A stretch of 60,624 nt of DNA from Rhodothermales bacterium (lineage in GTDB: Bacteria > Bacteroidota > Rhodothermia > Rhodothermales > JABDKH01), in the NCBI GenBank assembly GCA_028284545.1, contig JANQRN010000248.1, positions 1 through 60,624 of the forward strand. The letters are read 5' to 3'. Below are positions 35,239 to 43,826 of this stretch, piece after piece. Position 1 is the stretch's first letter. Each line of letters starts with the position of its first letter. The position numbers were made by a program, and so were the translations under genes. The notes beneath the pieces were generated by a model. It saw only the letters and a list, made by a program, of their open reading frames with translations, had not been told where the DNA came from and made no database searches.

Positions 35239-36684
35239 ATGAACGCTGACATTATTGACATCGCCTATCTCGTTGCCGCGATTCTATTCATCTACGGACT
35301 GAAGCGGCTGACGTCTCCAGCTACGGCGCGAGGGGGCAACCAACTTGCGGCTGTAGGAATGTTGATTGCCGTTGCCGCGACGCTCTTCCTTGCCCGCATC
35401 CTGACGCCAATTGAGATGCTCGGCGGACTCGTTGTTGGCGGTGCCATTGGCGCGCTCCTGGCGAGGCGCGTCGAAATGACGGGGATGCCCGAACTGGTGG
35501 CTGCGTTCAATGGGTTTGGCGGCATCGCCTCAGCCCTGGTTGCCGGAGCCGAGGTGATGCGCTACCTCGACCCCGATCCGGCATCAACGATGGCGCTGAA
35601 CCAACTCGGTGTTGGTACGTCTGTCACCGTCGCGCTATCCGTTCTTATTGGTGTGGTCACGTTTTCCGGATCGTTTGTGGCGTTTGGGAAACTATCCGGC
35701 AAGATGTCTGGAAATCCGATCAGTTTTCCGGGGATGCGCTTCTTGACCCTTCTCCTCGCTGTCGGGGTGATCGTCGGGTTCGTTTATCTGGCACTCGGGA
35801 TTGACGCTTTCCCAACAACAGTACCGCCCACGCTCTACGCGCTTGGTGGCATTGCGCTGGCTGCACTTTTCCTAGGTGTTCTCCTCGTGATTCCGATCGG
35901 CGGTGCCGACATGCCGGTCGTCGTCGCGCTGCTCAACTCTTACTCCGGCCTTGCTGCCGCAGCGACTGGATTTGTGCTCGATAATACCGCGCTCATCGTC
36001 AGTGGGGCGCTTGTTGGTGCTTCGGGACTGATTCTGACAATGATCATGTGCGAAGGCATGAACCGGAGCCTGCTAAACGTTCTTCTCGGCGGGTTTGGTG
36101 GTGATGCGGAGGGGGATGGTGCCGTTCCAACGTCAATGGAGGGACTCACGGTAACTGCTACGAGCGCCGAGGACGTGGCCATTCTACTGACCTACTCAGA
36201 GAAAGTGATCGTCGTCCCCGGGTACGGAATGGCCGTTGCGCAGGCGCAGCATCAGGTTCGTGAGCTCGGCGACCTGCTCCTCGAGCAGGGGATTGACGTG
36301 AAGTACGCTGTGCATCCCGTCGCCGGTCGAATGCCTGGTCATATGAACGTGCTCCTTGCGGAAGCGAACGTCTCTTATGACCTGTTATTTGAGATGGACG
36401 ACATTAACGGAGAATTCGATAGTACAGACGTAGTACTCGTAGTGGGCGCCAATGATGTCGTTAACCCTGCCGCGCGGAATAATCCAGCCAGTCCGATCTA
36501 CGGGATGCCTATCCTGAACGTTGACCACGCGCGCAACGTGATTATCTTCAAACGAAGCATGCGGCCGGGCTACTCGGGCATCGAGAACGAGCTGTTCTTC
36601 GCTGACAACACGAAGATGCTCTTCGGTGACGCCAAGGACTCGATGACTTCACTCGTGAGCGAGGTCAAGGAGGCCACCTCCTGA
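35239..36684 (+). CDS. pntB: NAD(P) transhydrogenase subunit beta
   Basis: 481 residues. About eight membrane helices occupy residues 5-260. The NADP(H)-binding domain III follows, with V-I-V-V-P-G-Y-G-M-A-V-A-Q-A-Q, H-P-V-A-G-R-M-P-G-H-M-N-V-L-L-A-E-A and V-G-A-N-D-V-V-N-P-A. The protein completes the proton-translocating transhydrogenase. A short AGGAGG-CCA-CCTCCT hairpin spans the stop region but has no T-run. Confidence 0.95.
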   Translation: MNADIIDIAYLVAAILFIYGLKRLTSPATARGGNQLAAVGMLIAVAATLFLARILTPIEMLGGLVVGGAIGALLARRVEMTGMPELVAAFNGFGGIASALVAGAEVMRYLDPDPASTMALNQLGVGTSVTVALSVLIGVVTFSGSFVAFGKLSGKMSGNPISFPGMRFLTLLLAVGVIVGFVYLALGIDAFPTTVPPTLYALGGIALAALFLGVLLVIPIGGADMPVVVALLNSYSGLAAAATGFVLDNTALIVSGALVGASGLILTMIMCEGMNRSLLNVLLGGFGGDAEGDGAVPTSMEGLTVTATSAEDVAILLTYSEKVIVVPGYGMAVAQAQHQVRELGDLLLEQGIDVKYAVHPVAGRMPGHMNVLLAEANVSYDLLFEMDDINGEFDSTDVVLVVGANDVVNPAARNNPASPIYGMPILNVDHARNVIIFKRSMRPGYSGIENELFFADNTKMLFGDAKDSMTSLVSEVKEATS

Positions 36685-36704
36685 TTCGCGGCTGACTGCC
36701 TCCT

Positions 36705-36736
36705 GTTGCTGATCCGCGACTCGATCTTTAAGTTTG
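36705..36736 (+). promoter_or_regulatory. Bacteroidota-type promoter of the ArsR-rhodanese gene
   Basis: GTTG, 20 nt, then TAAGTTTG: an exact TAnnTTTG element with a one-base-off -33 element, 43 bp before the ATG at 36780. Confidence 0.6.
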
Positions 36737-36779
36737 CGCCCAGCAACTACTGCAATTTCAGTCAGTTACGGGCCTCAGT

Positions 36780-37475
36780 ATGCCTGCCCCAGACCACCCT
36801 TCTCAGTCCACGAAGGTAACGCGCGACGCACCCGAGGTGGAGATCGATCCGGTGGTCCTTCGTTCTTACGAGCGGATCGGCAAGTCCCTGGCCTCTGTTC
36901 GGCGTCTGCAGATCATCACGGTATTATCCGGCGGAGAGCGAACCGTCGAGGACATCGCACGCCGAACGGGCATGAGTGTGGCAAACGCCAGCCAGCACCT
37001 ACGTGGAATGCTGGCCTCGCGCCTGCTGGTCGTTCGCCGCGAGGGACCGTACGCCTTCTACCGCCTTGCCTCTGACCGAATCAACGACCTGTATTCGATG
37101 CTGCAGGAACTCGCTGCAGAACTTGATCCGGAGGCGCGTAGCGACGGGAACTGGATTTCAATCGAGCGGTTGGCGCAGCGGATGAAAGGCCGTGAGAACG
37201 TTGTCGTTCTCGATGTAAGGCCCGAGAAGGAGTACCGGGTGGGTCGCATCAAGTCGGCCCGCAGCGTTCCGCTTGACACCTTTGATCGCAGGAAGACTGA
37301 TTTTGGGAGCGACCACGACGTCGTTGTTTACGGCCGCGCAGCCGACTGTGTACTGGCCCGCGCCGCTACAGAAGAGCTCGTTCGATCTGGCCTCAGCGTC
37401 GCGCGTCTCAGGGGAGGGTTCGCGGATTGGAAGGCGAGTGGCCTGCCGGTCACACGGAGCGCGCGCAACAAGTAG
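36780..37475 (+). CDS. ArsR-type HTH regulator with degenerate rhodanese domain
   Basis: 231 residues. Residues 30-110 are a winged helix of the ArsR kind (R-R-L-Q-I-I-T-V-L-S-G-G-E-R-T-V-E-D-I-A, S-V-A-N-A-S-Q-H-L-R-G-M). Residues 140-228 are a rhodanese-like domain (V-V-L-D-V-R-P-E-K-E-Y, V-P-L-D-T-F, L-R-G-G-F-A-D-W). In related ArsR-rhodanese proteins the active loop reads C-R-G-P-Y-C; here it is G185-R-A-A-D-C190, so the usual sulfur-carrying cysteine is Gly and only the second Cys remains. It probably represses a redox or sulfur-stress response; autoregulation is plausible. It precedes yggS by 15 bp. Confidence 0.83.
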   Translation: MPAPDHPSQSTKVTRDAPEVEIDPVVLRSYERIGKSLASVRRLQIITVLSGGERTVEDIARRTGMSVANASQHLRGMLASRLLVVRREGPYAFYRLASDRINDLYSMLQELAAELDPEARSDGNWISIERLAQRMKGRENVVVLDVRPEKEYRVGRIKSARSVPLDTFDRRKTDFGSDHDVVVYGRAADCVLARAATEELVRSGLSVARLRGGFADWKASGLPVTRSARNK

Positions 37476-37490
37476 TCCGGCTGGGCGCTC

Positions 37491-38216
37491 ATGAACATGA
37501 GTCCTGCAGTACTGGAGGCGAATGTCGCACGCATCCGCGAGCGGATAGCGACGTCATGTGCAAGGGCGGGCCGAGACGAATCCGGCGTGAGGCTCGTTGC
37601 CGTCTCGAAGTTTGCGTCTTTGGAGGCAGTCAGGACCGCGGCCGGATTGGGTGTCACCGACCTGGGCGAGTCGCGTCCGCAGGAGCTTGAACGCAAGGCC
37701 AGGGCTTTTCCCGGGGCGCGGAACGACGGCACGGTTCGCTGGCATGCAATCGGCCCCATTCAGCGCAACAAAGCAAAACTCGTCGTCGAGCACGCCGATC
37801 TCGTGCACTCGCTCGACAGCGTTAAGCTTGCGCGCGCGCTGTCCGCGCGCGTCCAGCAACTCGATAGGCCGACGCGGCTACCTTGCCTGGTTCAGGTTAA
37901 CATATCTGGCGAGTCGGCCAAGAGCGGTTTTGCCGCAGCTGACGTTGTTCGAGGCGTAACAGATATTGCTCAGCTCAAGGGACTTGAGGTTCTCGGACTG
38001 ATGGGCATGGCTTCATTCGAGCCCGATCCGGAGTTAACGCGGCCACAGTTCGCCGCATTGAGAGCACTCGCAGCAGACGTGGCGGCACTTCAAATCCCGG
38101 GCGTCCAGATGCGTGAGTTGTCCATGGGGATGAGCAACGACTTTGAGGTTGCGATCGAGGAGGGAGCGACGCTCGTGCGCGTTGGGACCGCGATTTTTGG
38201 CGAGCGGGACTCCTAG
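37491..38216 (+). CDS. YggS-family PLP homeostasis protein
   Basis: 241 residues, the standard size. The PLP lysine lies in L-V-A-V-S-K-F near the N-terminus; W-H-A-I-G-P-I-Q-R-N-K, L-G-L-M-G-M-A and L-S-M-G-M-S-N-D-F-E-V-A-I-E-E-G match the family (YggS/YlmE/PLPBP). It binds pyridoxal phosphate without known catalysis and balances B6 and amino-acid pools. In many bacteria it lies next to division genes, as here with the DivIVA-like gene downstream. Confidence 0.93.
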   Translation: MNMSPAVLEANVARIRERIATSCARAGRDESGVRLVAVSKFASLEAVRTAAGLGVTDLGESRPQELERKARAFPGARNDGTVRWHAIGPIQRNKAKLVVEHADLVHSLDSVKLARALSARVQQLDRPTRLPCLVQVNISGESAKSGFAAADVVRGVTDIAQLKGLEVLGLMGMASFEPDPELTRPQFAALRALAADVAALQIPGVQMRELSMGMSNDFEVAIEEGATLVRVGTAIFGERDS

Positions 38217-38329
38217 ACGACTCCCGTTCGATTAAGGCCGCCAGAACCCGGTCGATTCCCCCAACAAGAGCCATCCGAATCGACTGAATCTCGAAAGTGG
38301 CACGTGGCGCACCCACGGCCGACCCAACA

Positions 38330-39211
38330 ATGAAACTGTCAGCGCTGGAAATCAAGAGTCAAGAGTTCAAACGCGCGATCCGTGGACTCGACGAGGCTGA
38401 AGTACAATCCTTTCTCGATATGGTGGCCTCCCAGTGGCACGAGGTTCAAGAGGATTTGCGTCGTTCGGAAGAGCGCACGCGTGAGCTCGAGAGCAAGATC
38501 GTTCACTACCAGAAGATCGAGGAAGCACTGCAAGAGGCGTTGACCTCAGCGAAGGCTTCTTCGAAGGCGACTGTCGCCGAGGCGGAGCGTCAGGCTGAAC
38601 TTGTAATCAGGGAGGCCGAGATCAGAGCAAGGGCACTTGCCCGTGAGGCGGAGTCGCGGATGCGGACCATGCACGATAGCGCAAATGCCATCGGGCGTCG
38701 CCGAAAAGAGATTGTAGCCCGCCTGGGCGCCTTTCTGCGTGCGGAGATGGAGATGCTGGACGATTATCGGGAGGGATCCCGCGACGACGCGATTCCTGAA
38801 TTGCCCCATCCCCAGGAAGATCCCTTTGGAGGTGAGCTCGCCGCCGAGGGGGAGTCTGAGGCGCACGACCTGATTCCGGCAAATCCGGTCGAAGCTGCGC
38901 CTTCCGAACAAATGTCGGAGGAGCCAATCGAATTCGAGTCGGACCCAGTCGGGTACGAGGCGACCGCAGACGCCGATGTCGATTACGGAGAGGAGTCCGT
39001 TGCAGACACCGTCGAGCGAGACGAGTCGGCGATGCCGGAGTTTGCGGAAGAGCGCGAGCCAGTTGAGCGTCAAGAGCACGCCGTTGCAGATGCAGGGTTC
39101 GACGGTAAGGCTACTACACCTGCTGATGCGGGTGACGGAGAAGACGGTGACGAGCTCAGCCACGAAGACACGGAATGGCGCATCAGGCGTATATTGGACA
39201 ACCTGGAGTAG
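38330..39211 (+). CDS. DivIVA-domain coiled-coil protein
   Basis: 293 residues from ATG 38330, chosen over a GTG at 38297 because M-K-L-S-A-L-E-I-K-S-Q-E-F is the canonical DivIVA-like start. Residues 1-60 match the DivIVA lipid-binding/coiled-coil start (F-K-R-A-I-R-G-L-D-E-A-E-V-Q-S-F-L-D), and a long coiled coil runs to about residue 150. The C-terminal half is a low-complexity acidic tail rich in Glu and Asp, unlike the short tails of Gram-positive DivIVA. It likely marks curved membrane or division sites; neighbours yggS and punA do not define its role further. Confidence 0.8.
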   Translation: MKLSALEIKSQEFKRAIRGLDEAEVQSFLDMVASQWHEVQEDLRRSEERTRELESKIVHYQKIEEALQEALTSAKASSKATVAEAERQAELVIREAEIRARALAREAESRMRTMHDSANAIGRRRKEIVARLGAFLRAEMEMLDDYREGSRDDAIPELPHPQEDPFGGELAAEGESEAHDLIPANPVEAAPSEQMSEEPIEFESDPVGYEATADADVDYGEESVADTVERDESAMPEFAEEREPVERQEHAVADAGFDGKATTPADAGDGEDGDELSHEDTEWRIRRILDNLE

Positions 39212-39265
39212 ACGGCCGCTGATCGGTTTCATCGGATCCGCGCTCTGGTGACACCCACCGTCTGA

Positions 39266-40102
39266 ATGGCAGATCCCTCTGACTCTGAGCTAGCGCGCGT
39301 CCTCGAAGCGTCGGCTTACCTTCGGTCGCAGCTTGGTGACGTGGATCCGGAGATCGGGATTATTCTCGGTACGGGTCTCGGCGACCTCGCGAAAAACATC
39401 GATGTCAGCAAGACGGTCGAGTACGGTGACGTTCCACATTTCCCGCTATCGACCGTCGAGAGTCACCATGGCAGGTTGATTCTGGGCAATCTCGAGGACC
39501 GAATGGTCCTGGCCATGCAGGGCCGTTTTCACCTCTATGAAGGCTATTCGGCGAAAGAGGTGACCATGCCAGTGCGGGTGATGCGGGAGTTAGGCCTCGA
39601 GACGCTCTTGATTTCAAACGCCGCCGGCGGCATGAATCCGTTGTATCGACGTGGCGATCTAATGTTGATCACCGATCACATCAATCTCCAAGGTGCGAAC
39701 CCGCTGATTGGTGCAAACATCGACCGATGGGGCCCAAGGTTTCCCGATATGAGCGCGCCGTACAACGGCGAACTCCGCGCGCTCGCACGGAAGAGCGCGC
39801 TCGATCGAGCCATCAAACTGCAGGAAGGTGTGTACGTATCGGTGACTGGACCGTGTCTCGAGACCAGGGCAGAGTATAGATTCTTGCGTGGTATTGGGGC
39901 GGACGCTGTGGGAATGAGTACGGTGCCGGAAGTAATCGCGGCGGTACACATGGGGATGCGGGTAGCTGCGATCTCGGTGATTACCGACGAGTGTTTCCCC
40001 GATGCTCTCGAGCCCGTCAACATCGAAGACATTTTCGCTGCGGCCGCGTCGGCAGAACCCAGTCTTACGGCAATCATGAAGGATGTTGTTCGCAACTGCT
40101 AG
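39266..40102 (+). CDS. punA: Purine nucleoside phosphorylase
   Basis: 278 residues, trimeric class size. Motifs: I-I-L-G-T-G-L-G near the start, F-P-L-S-T-V-E-S-H-H-G-R-L phosphate loop, Q-G-R-F-H-L-Y-E-G-Y, S-N-A-A-G-G-M-N, G-P-C-L-E-T-R-A-E-Y and G-M-S-T-V-P-E-V-I. It splits purine nucleosides with phosphate to free base and ribose-1-phosphate for salvage. The next gene starts 20 bp inside its 3' end. Confidence 0.95.
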   Translation: MADPSDSELARVLEASAYLRSQLGDVDPEIGIILGTGLGDLAKNIDVSKTVEYGDVPHFPLSTVESHHGRLILGNLEDRMVLAMQGRFHLYEGYSAKEVTMPVRVMRELGLETLLISNAAGGMNPLYRRGDLMLITDHINLQGANPLIGANIDRWGPRFPDMSAPYNGELRALARKSALDRAIKLQEGVYVSVTGPCLETRAEYRFLRGIGADAVGMSTVPEVIAAVHMGMRVAAISVITDECFPDALEPVNIEDIFAAAASAEPSLTAIMKDVVRNC

Positions 40103-41054
40103 ATCGATCAGCTCCGCTACAGGCTGTCTCGCATCGTGCCTCTCGGTCTGGTTGTTCGCCGCTGCGTGCTCCGGAACCATCGCCCAGCAGGCGCCGCCCT
40201 TTGTCGTTGTTCTGGGCATTGCTCAGGACGGTGGCGCGCCTCAAACGGGCGTACGCTCTGATCCCCGCTGGCAGGATGGCCTCGACCGGCCGCGCGTCAG
40301 CAGCATAGGTTTAGTTGCGGGCGACGGGCGAGAGTGGCTGTTCGATGCGACACCCGACTTTCCCGACCAGGTACACCATCTCGACGCCGAGGGTGGGAGC
40401 GCTGGTTCGTCGCTACCCGATGGCGTCTTCCTGACGCACGCGCACATCGGTCACTATACGGGCCTGATGTTCCTCGGTCACGAGTCGGCCGGGGCGCAGG
40501 GGATCGACGTCTTTGCGATGCCACGCATGGCGGGGTTTCTTGAGACGAACGGGCCGTGGAGCCAACTCGTTCGATACAACAACATCACGCTTAGGGAGTT
40601 GCGAGCGAACGAGCCCGTTCCGTTGACGGATGAATTGATCGTTACTCCGATACTGGTACCGCACCGGCAGGAGTACTCCGAGGTGGTCGCGTTCCGAATT
40701 GACGGCCCCAACGGCAGCGTGCTCTATATGCCGGATGTCGACTCCTGGGCGGAGCTGGACAGTATGGGCACGCCGATTGAGTCCCTCATCGGAGATGTTG
40801 ACTATGCACTCCTCGACGCCACGTTCTTCGCGGACGGAGAAATCCCGGGCCGCGACATGAGCACGTTTCCGCACCCATTTGTCAGACATAGCTTGGAGCG
40901 TTTTCAGCACCTTTCAGCCGACGAGCGCGCGAAGATTCACTTCATCCACCTGAATCACACCAATCCGGCGCTTCGAGCGAACAGCGATGCAGCACTGGAG
41001 ATCGAGGCCGCTGGGATGTCTGTCGCGCGGCGCGGTCAGCGATTTGGTATCTGA
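40083..41054 (+). CDS. PqqB-like metallo-beta-lactamase-fold hydrolase, lipoprotein
   Basis: 323 residues. A hydrophobic N-terminus with lipobox F-A-A-A-C (Cys29) marks a lipoprotein. The mature part starts V-V-V-L-G-I-A-Q-D-G-G-A-P-Q, like PqqB, and carries the metal motif T118-H119-A-H121-I-G-H124-Y-T-G with later Y-M-P-D-V-D-S-W and N-H-T-N-P. No other pqq genes are in view and the protein is exported, so an envelope hydrolase rather than PQQ synthesis is likely. The gene begins within punA, suggesting coupled translation. Confidence 0.78.
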   Translation: MLFATARSISSATGCLASCLSVWLFAAACSGTIAQQAPPFVVVLGIAQDGGAPQTGVRSDPRWQDGLDRPRVSSIGLVAGDGREWLFDATPDFPDQVHHLDAEGGSAGSSLPDGVFLTHAHIGHYTGLMFLGHESAGAQGIDVFAMPRMAGFLETNGPWSQLVRYNNITLRELRANEPVPLTDELIVTPILVPHRQEYSEVVAFRIDGPNGSVLYMPDVDSWAELDSMGTPIESLIGDVDYALLDATFFADGEIPGRDMSTFPHPFVRHSLERFQHLSADERAKIHFIHLNHTNPALRANSDAALEIEAAGMSVARRGQRFGI

Positions 41055-41061
41055 GCGACGG

Positions 41062-41799
41062 TCACGTCCCTGAGGTATCGAGCCCAAAGTCTGAAACGTG
41101 CAGGTTGAGCCCGTGATTGACACGAATTCCAATGGTGCCATCTGTACGAAACTCGTCACGCGAACGGGTCGCGACGACTGCGTCGTTAACAACAAACTCG
41201 ACGTCGCTGTCACCAACCCTGACAGCGAGTTTGTTCAGGGCCGTTTCGTCCTGACCGCCCTCGTGTGACTTGATCGATTCGTGGGCCGTCCAATCGCTGA
41301 TTACGCGAGTGTCGTCACCCATGCGCTCTTTGATCAGAAACTCCCCGCCCTGACGGATTAAGAAGTACGTATAGGCTTGCTCGTCGCCGTCGAGGTTGGC
41401 ACCGCCGAACAGCAATCCGAACGCCTCACGCCGACCGGCAGGATCAAAGAGGTGAATATCCGTGGTTGCGGTGAAAGACCCTGAGACGCTTGCGGCAGGG
41501 TGGTAGTAGATGCCTGCGGGTCCGGAGGTGATGTGCCAGCCCGGGGTCATGTTCACAAACAGCACGTCAGCAGTGGAGTCGGCACCGACGGTGTATTCAC
41601 GGTCGCTACGATCCGCACGGAACGTCCAGGAGGTTGGAACGGCATTCTCCTCGCCATCCGGCGAGTTAGGATCTGGAAAGCTCGCGACCGCGTCGGCCAT
41701 TCCCTCCGACGAGTTGTCGGATGTCGCATCGCTCGAATCAGATTGCGGGGCGCAGGCGGCCACCGTAACACATAGCAGAAGGCTGAGGGAGAGTCTCAT
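41062..41799 (-). CDS. Lipoprotein with concanavalin-like beta domain, unknown function
   Basis: 245 residues from ATG 41799; the frame continues upstream, but this Met is followed by a lipoprotein signal (V-A-A-C, Cys16) and a Ser/Asp/Asn-rich tether. The rest is beta-rich (W-T-F-R-A-D-R-S-D-R, G-G-E-F-L-I-K-E-R, V-N-D-A-V-V-A-T-R, G-I-R-V-N-H-G-L-N-L-H-V) and resembles LamG/DUF1080-type concanavalin sandwiches that often bind sugars. No catalytic residues could be assigned. It is divergent from the racemase gene and convergent with the hydrolase gene, so it is transcribed alone. Confidence 0.65.
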   Translation of the reverse strand: MRLSLSLLLCVTVAACAPQSDSSDATSDNSSEGMADAVASFPDPNSPDGEENAVPTSWTFRADRSDREYTVGADSTADVLFVNMTPGWHITSGPAGIYYHPAASVSGSFTATTDIHLFDPAGRREAFGLLFGGANLDGDEQAYTYFLIRQGGEFLIKERMGDDTRVISDWTAHESIKSHEGGQDETALNKLAVRVGDSDVEFVVNDAVVATRSRDEFRTDGTIGIRVNHGLNLHVSDFGLDTSGT

Positions 41800-41900
41800 G
41801 GTTGCTTCAGTTGGGGTAGGGGGAGCGCTCAATTTAGCCAATTCGCGTAGATTGCCATTGTCGTGCGCTAGAAGCACTGTTCTCGCCATATCCACAGCAT

Positions 41901-42683
41901 ATGATGATCGGAATTGTTGGGGGGATGGGTCCCTGGGCAACCGCGGACCTACTCGACAAGATCGCACAGGAGACGATCGCAGATGTAGATCAGGACCATG
42001 TGCCGGTGCTGGTCATGTCGCGACCGGCCGAAGTCGACGACCGCACAACGTTCATGATGGGTAACGGGACAATCAATCCTGGAGTCCAGGTCGCGCGGCA
42101 GGTGGATGAGTTGATAAGATGTGGTGCCACGGTTGTCGGGATGCCGTGCAATACGCTGCACCTACCGCGAATCTTTAAGCACGTAGAGGAGGCGGCCCGA
42201 GACGTCAGGCTTGTTAGTATCGTGGCGTCAGCAGTCAAGTCGATAACGGAGCGGTACCCTCAGGGGACGCGCGTCGGGCTCCTTGCCACGGCCGCGACAA
42301 TGACTTTTGGTCTCTACGACGAGCCGCTGAAAGAAGCCGGCTTCCGTGTGGTTCAACTTGACGAAGCGGGTTGCGCCAAGGTACATGCGGAGGGACTGTA
42401 CGGCGATTTTGGAATCAAGCGTACGCCAGGTACGGTGTCTGATGCCGCACTCGGTGTCATCTTCGGTGCCGCTCGGGAACTGGAGGCGCTTGGTGCCGAC
42501 GTGATTGCACTCGCGTGTACCGAGCTGCCGATAGTCCTCGAGCACACCGACCACGCCCTGGTTCCGGGCGTGCCCTTCTTAGATCCCACTCGCGCGCTGG
42601 CCCGCTCGCTCGTCGACGCATTCGCGCCGTCCAAGCTCAAAGCCCCTTTACCTCACAAGATGGAGAGTCCACCTAATGGGTAG
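41901..42683 (+). CDS. Aspartate/glutamate racemase family protein
   Basis: 260 residues. The start I-G-I-V-G-G-M-G-P-W-A-T-A-D-L matches the Asp/Glu racemase family. Both catalytic cysteines are present: V-G-M-P-C-N-T-L-H near residue 80 and A-L-A-C-T-E-L-P near residue 205. It probably interconverts L- and D-aspartate or a similar amino acid without cofactor. It overlaps the P1 peptidase gene by 8 bp, suggesting the two act together, for example on D-amino-acid-containing peptides. Confidence 0.87.
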   Translation: MMIGIVGGMGPWATADLLDKIAQETIADVDQDHVPVLVMSRPAEVDDRTTFMMGNGTINPGVQVARQVDELIRCGATVVGMPCNTLHLPRIFKHVEEAARDVRLVSIVASAVKSITERYPQGTRVGLLATAATMTFGLYDEPLKEAGFRVVQLDEAGCAKVHAEGLYGDFGIKRTPGTVSDAALGVIFGAARELEALGADVIALACTELPIVLEHTDHALVPGVPFLDPTRALARSLVDAFAPSKLKAPLPHKMESPPNG

Positions 42684-43800
42684 TCGAACTCTACCTGCCG
42701 CGCTTTTCGCGGCGGTTCTTCTTGTTCCAGGTGTGGTCAGCGGACAGTCGGGCAGCAGCGACCGCGTTCGCGCACGCGATCTTGGTATTCAGGTCGGCGT
42801 ATTCCCAACGGGTGATCTAAACACGATCACGGATGTTGCAGACGTACGCGTGGGCCACGCAACGGTCGCAATCGGAGACTCGGTCAATACCGGCGTAACA
42901 GCAATCTTGCCGCACGGCGGCAACCTGTATCGAGAACCGGTCCCGGCAGCCATGTACATCGCCAACGGCTACGGGAAGTTGCTAGGCATTGCCCAGGTGA
43001 ACGAGCTCGGCGTCATCGAGACACCGATTTTGCTTACGTGCACGCTTTGCGTTTGGAAAGCAGCTGATGCACTTGTTGAGCATATGCTCAGCGCCGATGA
43101 CATGCAGCAGGTTCGTTCAATCAATGCAGTTGTTGGCGAGACAAACGACGGATTCCTGAACGATATCCGAAGTAGGCCAATTGATCGGGAAACCGTGCGT
43201 GAAGCACTTGCGCAGGCTGATAATGGTCCGGTGGCAGAGGGCTCCGTAGGAGCCGGAAGGGGAACAATCGCTTTTGGTTGGAAGGGAGGAATTGGTACGA
43301 GTTCTCGCGTCGTGCCCTACTCCGAAGCATCGTACACGGTTGGTGTATTGGTGCAGTCAAACTATGGTGGCATCCTGACTATCGACGGTGCACCCGTTGG
43401 AGAGACCCTCGAACAGTACGCTTTTCGCAACATGACACGTGGCCAGGACGCAGATGGCTCCATTATGATAGTCGTTGCTGTCGATGCACCGCTTACGGCG
43501 CGACAGCTTGAACGTATTGCGAAACGATCAGTAGTCGGACTGGCTCGTACTGGTGCGTCAATGTCTAACGGGTCTGGCGACTTCGTAATTGCGTTCTCGA
43601 CCCACCGCGAACGCGCGTCAGCCCCGCTGCCGGACGGCGCCCTATCACCTCTGTTTCAGGCGACGGCAGAGGCTGCCGAGGAAGCGATCTACAACTCTAT
43701 CTTGATGGCAACGGATGTCAAGGGACATCGGGGATCAATTGACGCTATCTCGATCGACTCCGTCCGTTCCATTCTCAAGCGGCACGGAGTTATCGATTGA
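42676..43800 (+). CDS. P1 family peptidase (DmpA/BapA-like), secreted
   Basis: 374 residues with a signal peptide (A-A-L-F-A-A-V-L-L-V-P-G-V-V-S-G-Q). Motifs: I-T-D-V-A-D-V-R-V-G-H, T-G-V-T-A-I-L-P, N-E-L-G-V-I-E-T-P-I-L-L-T and the self-processing site M-S-N-G-S300-G-D-F-V-I-A-F-S-T, where Ser300 would be the new N-terminal nucleophile after autocleavage. This family removes N-terminal residues, including D-amino acids and beta-alanine, from small peptides. It follows the racemase and overlaps the sigma-factor start region. Confidence 0.9.
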   Translation: MGSRTLPAALFAAVLLVPGVVSGQSGSSDRVRARDLGIQVGVFPTGDLNTITDVADVRVGHATVAIGDSVNTGVTAILPHGGNLYREPVPAAMYIANGYGKLLGIAQVNELGVIETPILLTCTLCVWKAADALVEHMLSADDMQQVRSINAVVGETNDGFLNDIRSRPIDRETVREALAQADNGPVAEGSVGAGRGTIAFGWKGGIGTSSRVVPYSEASYTVGVLVQSNYGGILTIDGAPVGETLEQYAFRNMTRGQDADGSIMIVVAVDAPLTARQLERIAKRSVVGLARTGASMSNGSGDFVIAFSTHRERASAPLPDGALSPLFQATAEAAEEAIYNSILMATDVKGHRGSIDAISIDSVRSILKRHGVID

Positions 43801-43826
43801 GCACTATAGCCACGGCGGCAGGGGAG

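Noticed and set aside
36668..36682. AGGAGG/CCTCCT hairpin at the end of pntB as terminator
   Set aside because: Only six pairs with a 3-nt loop, inside the coding end, and no T-run.
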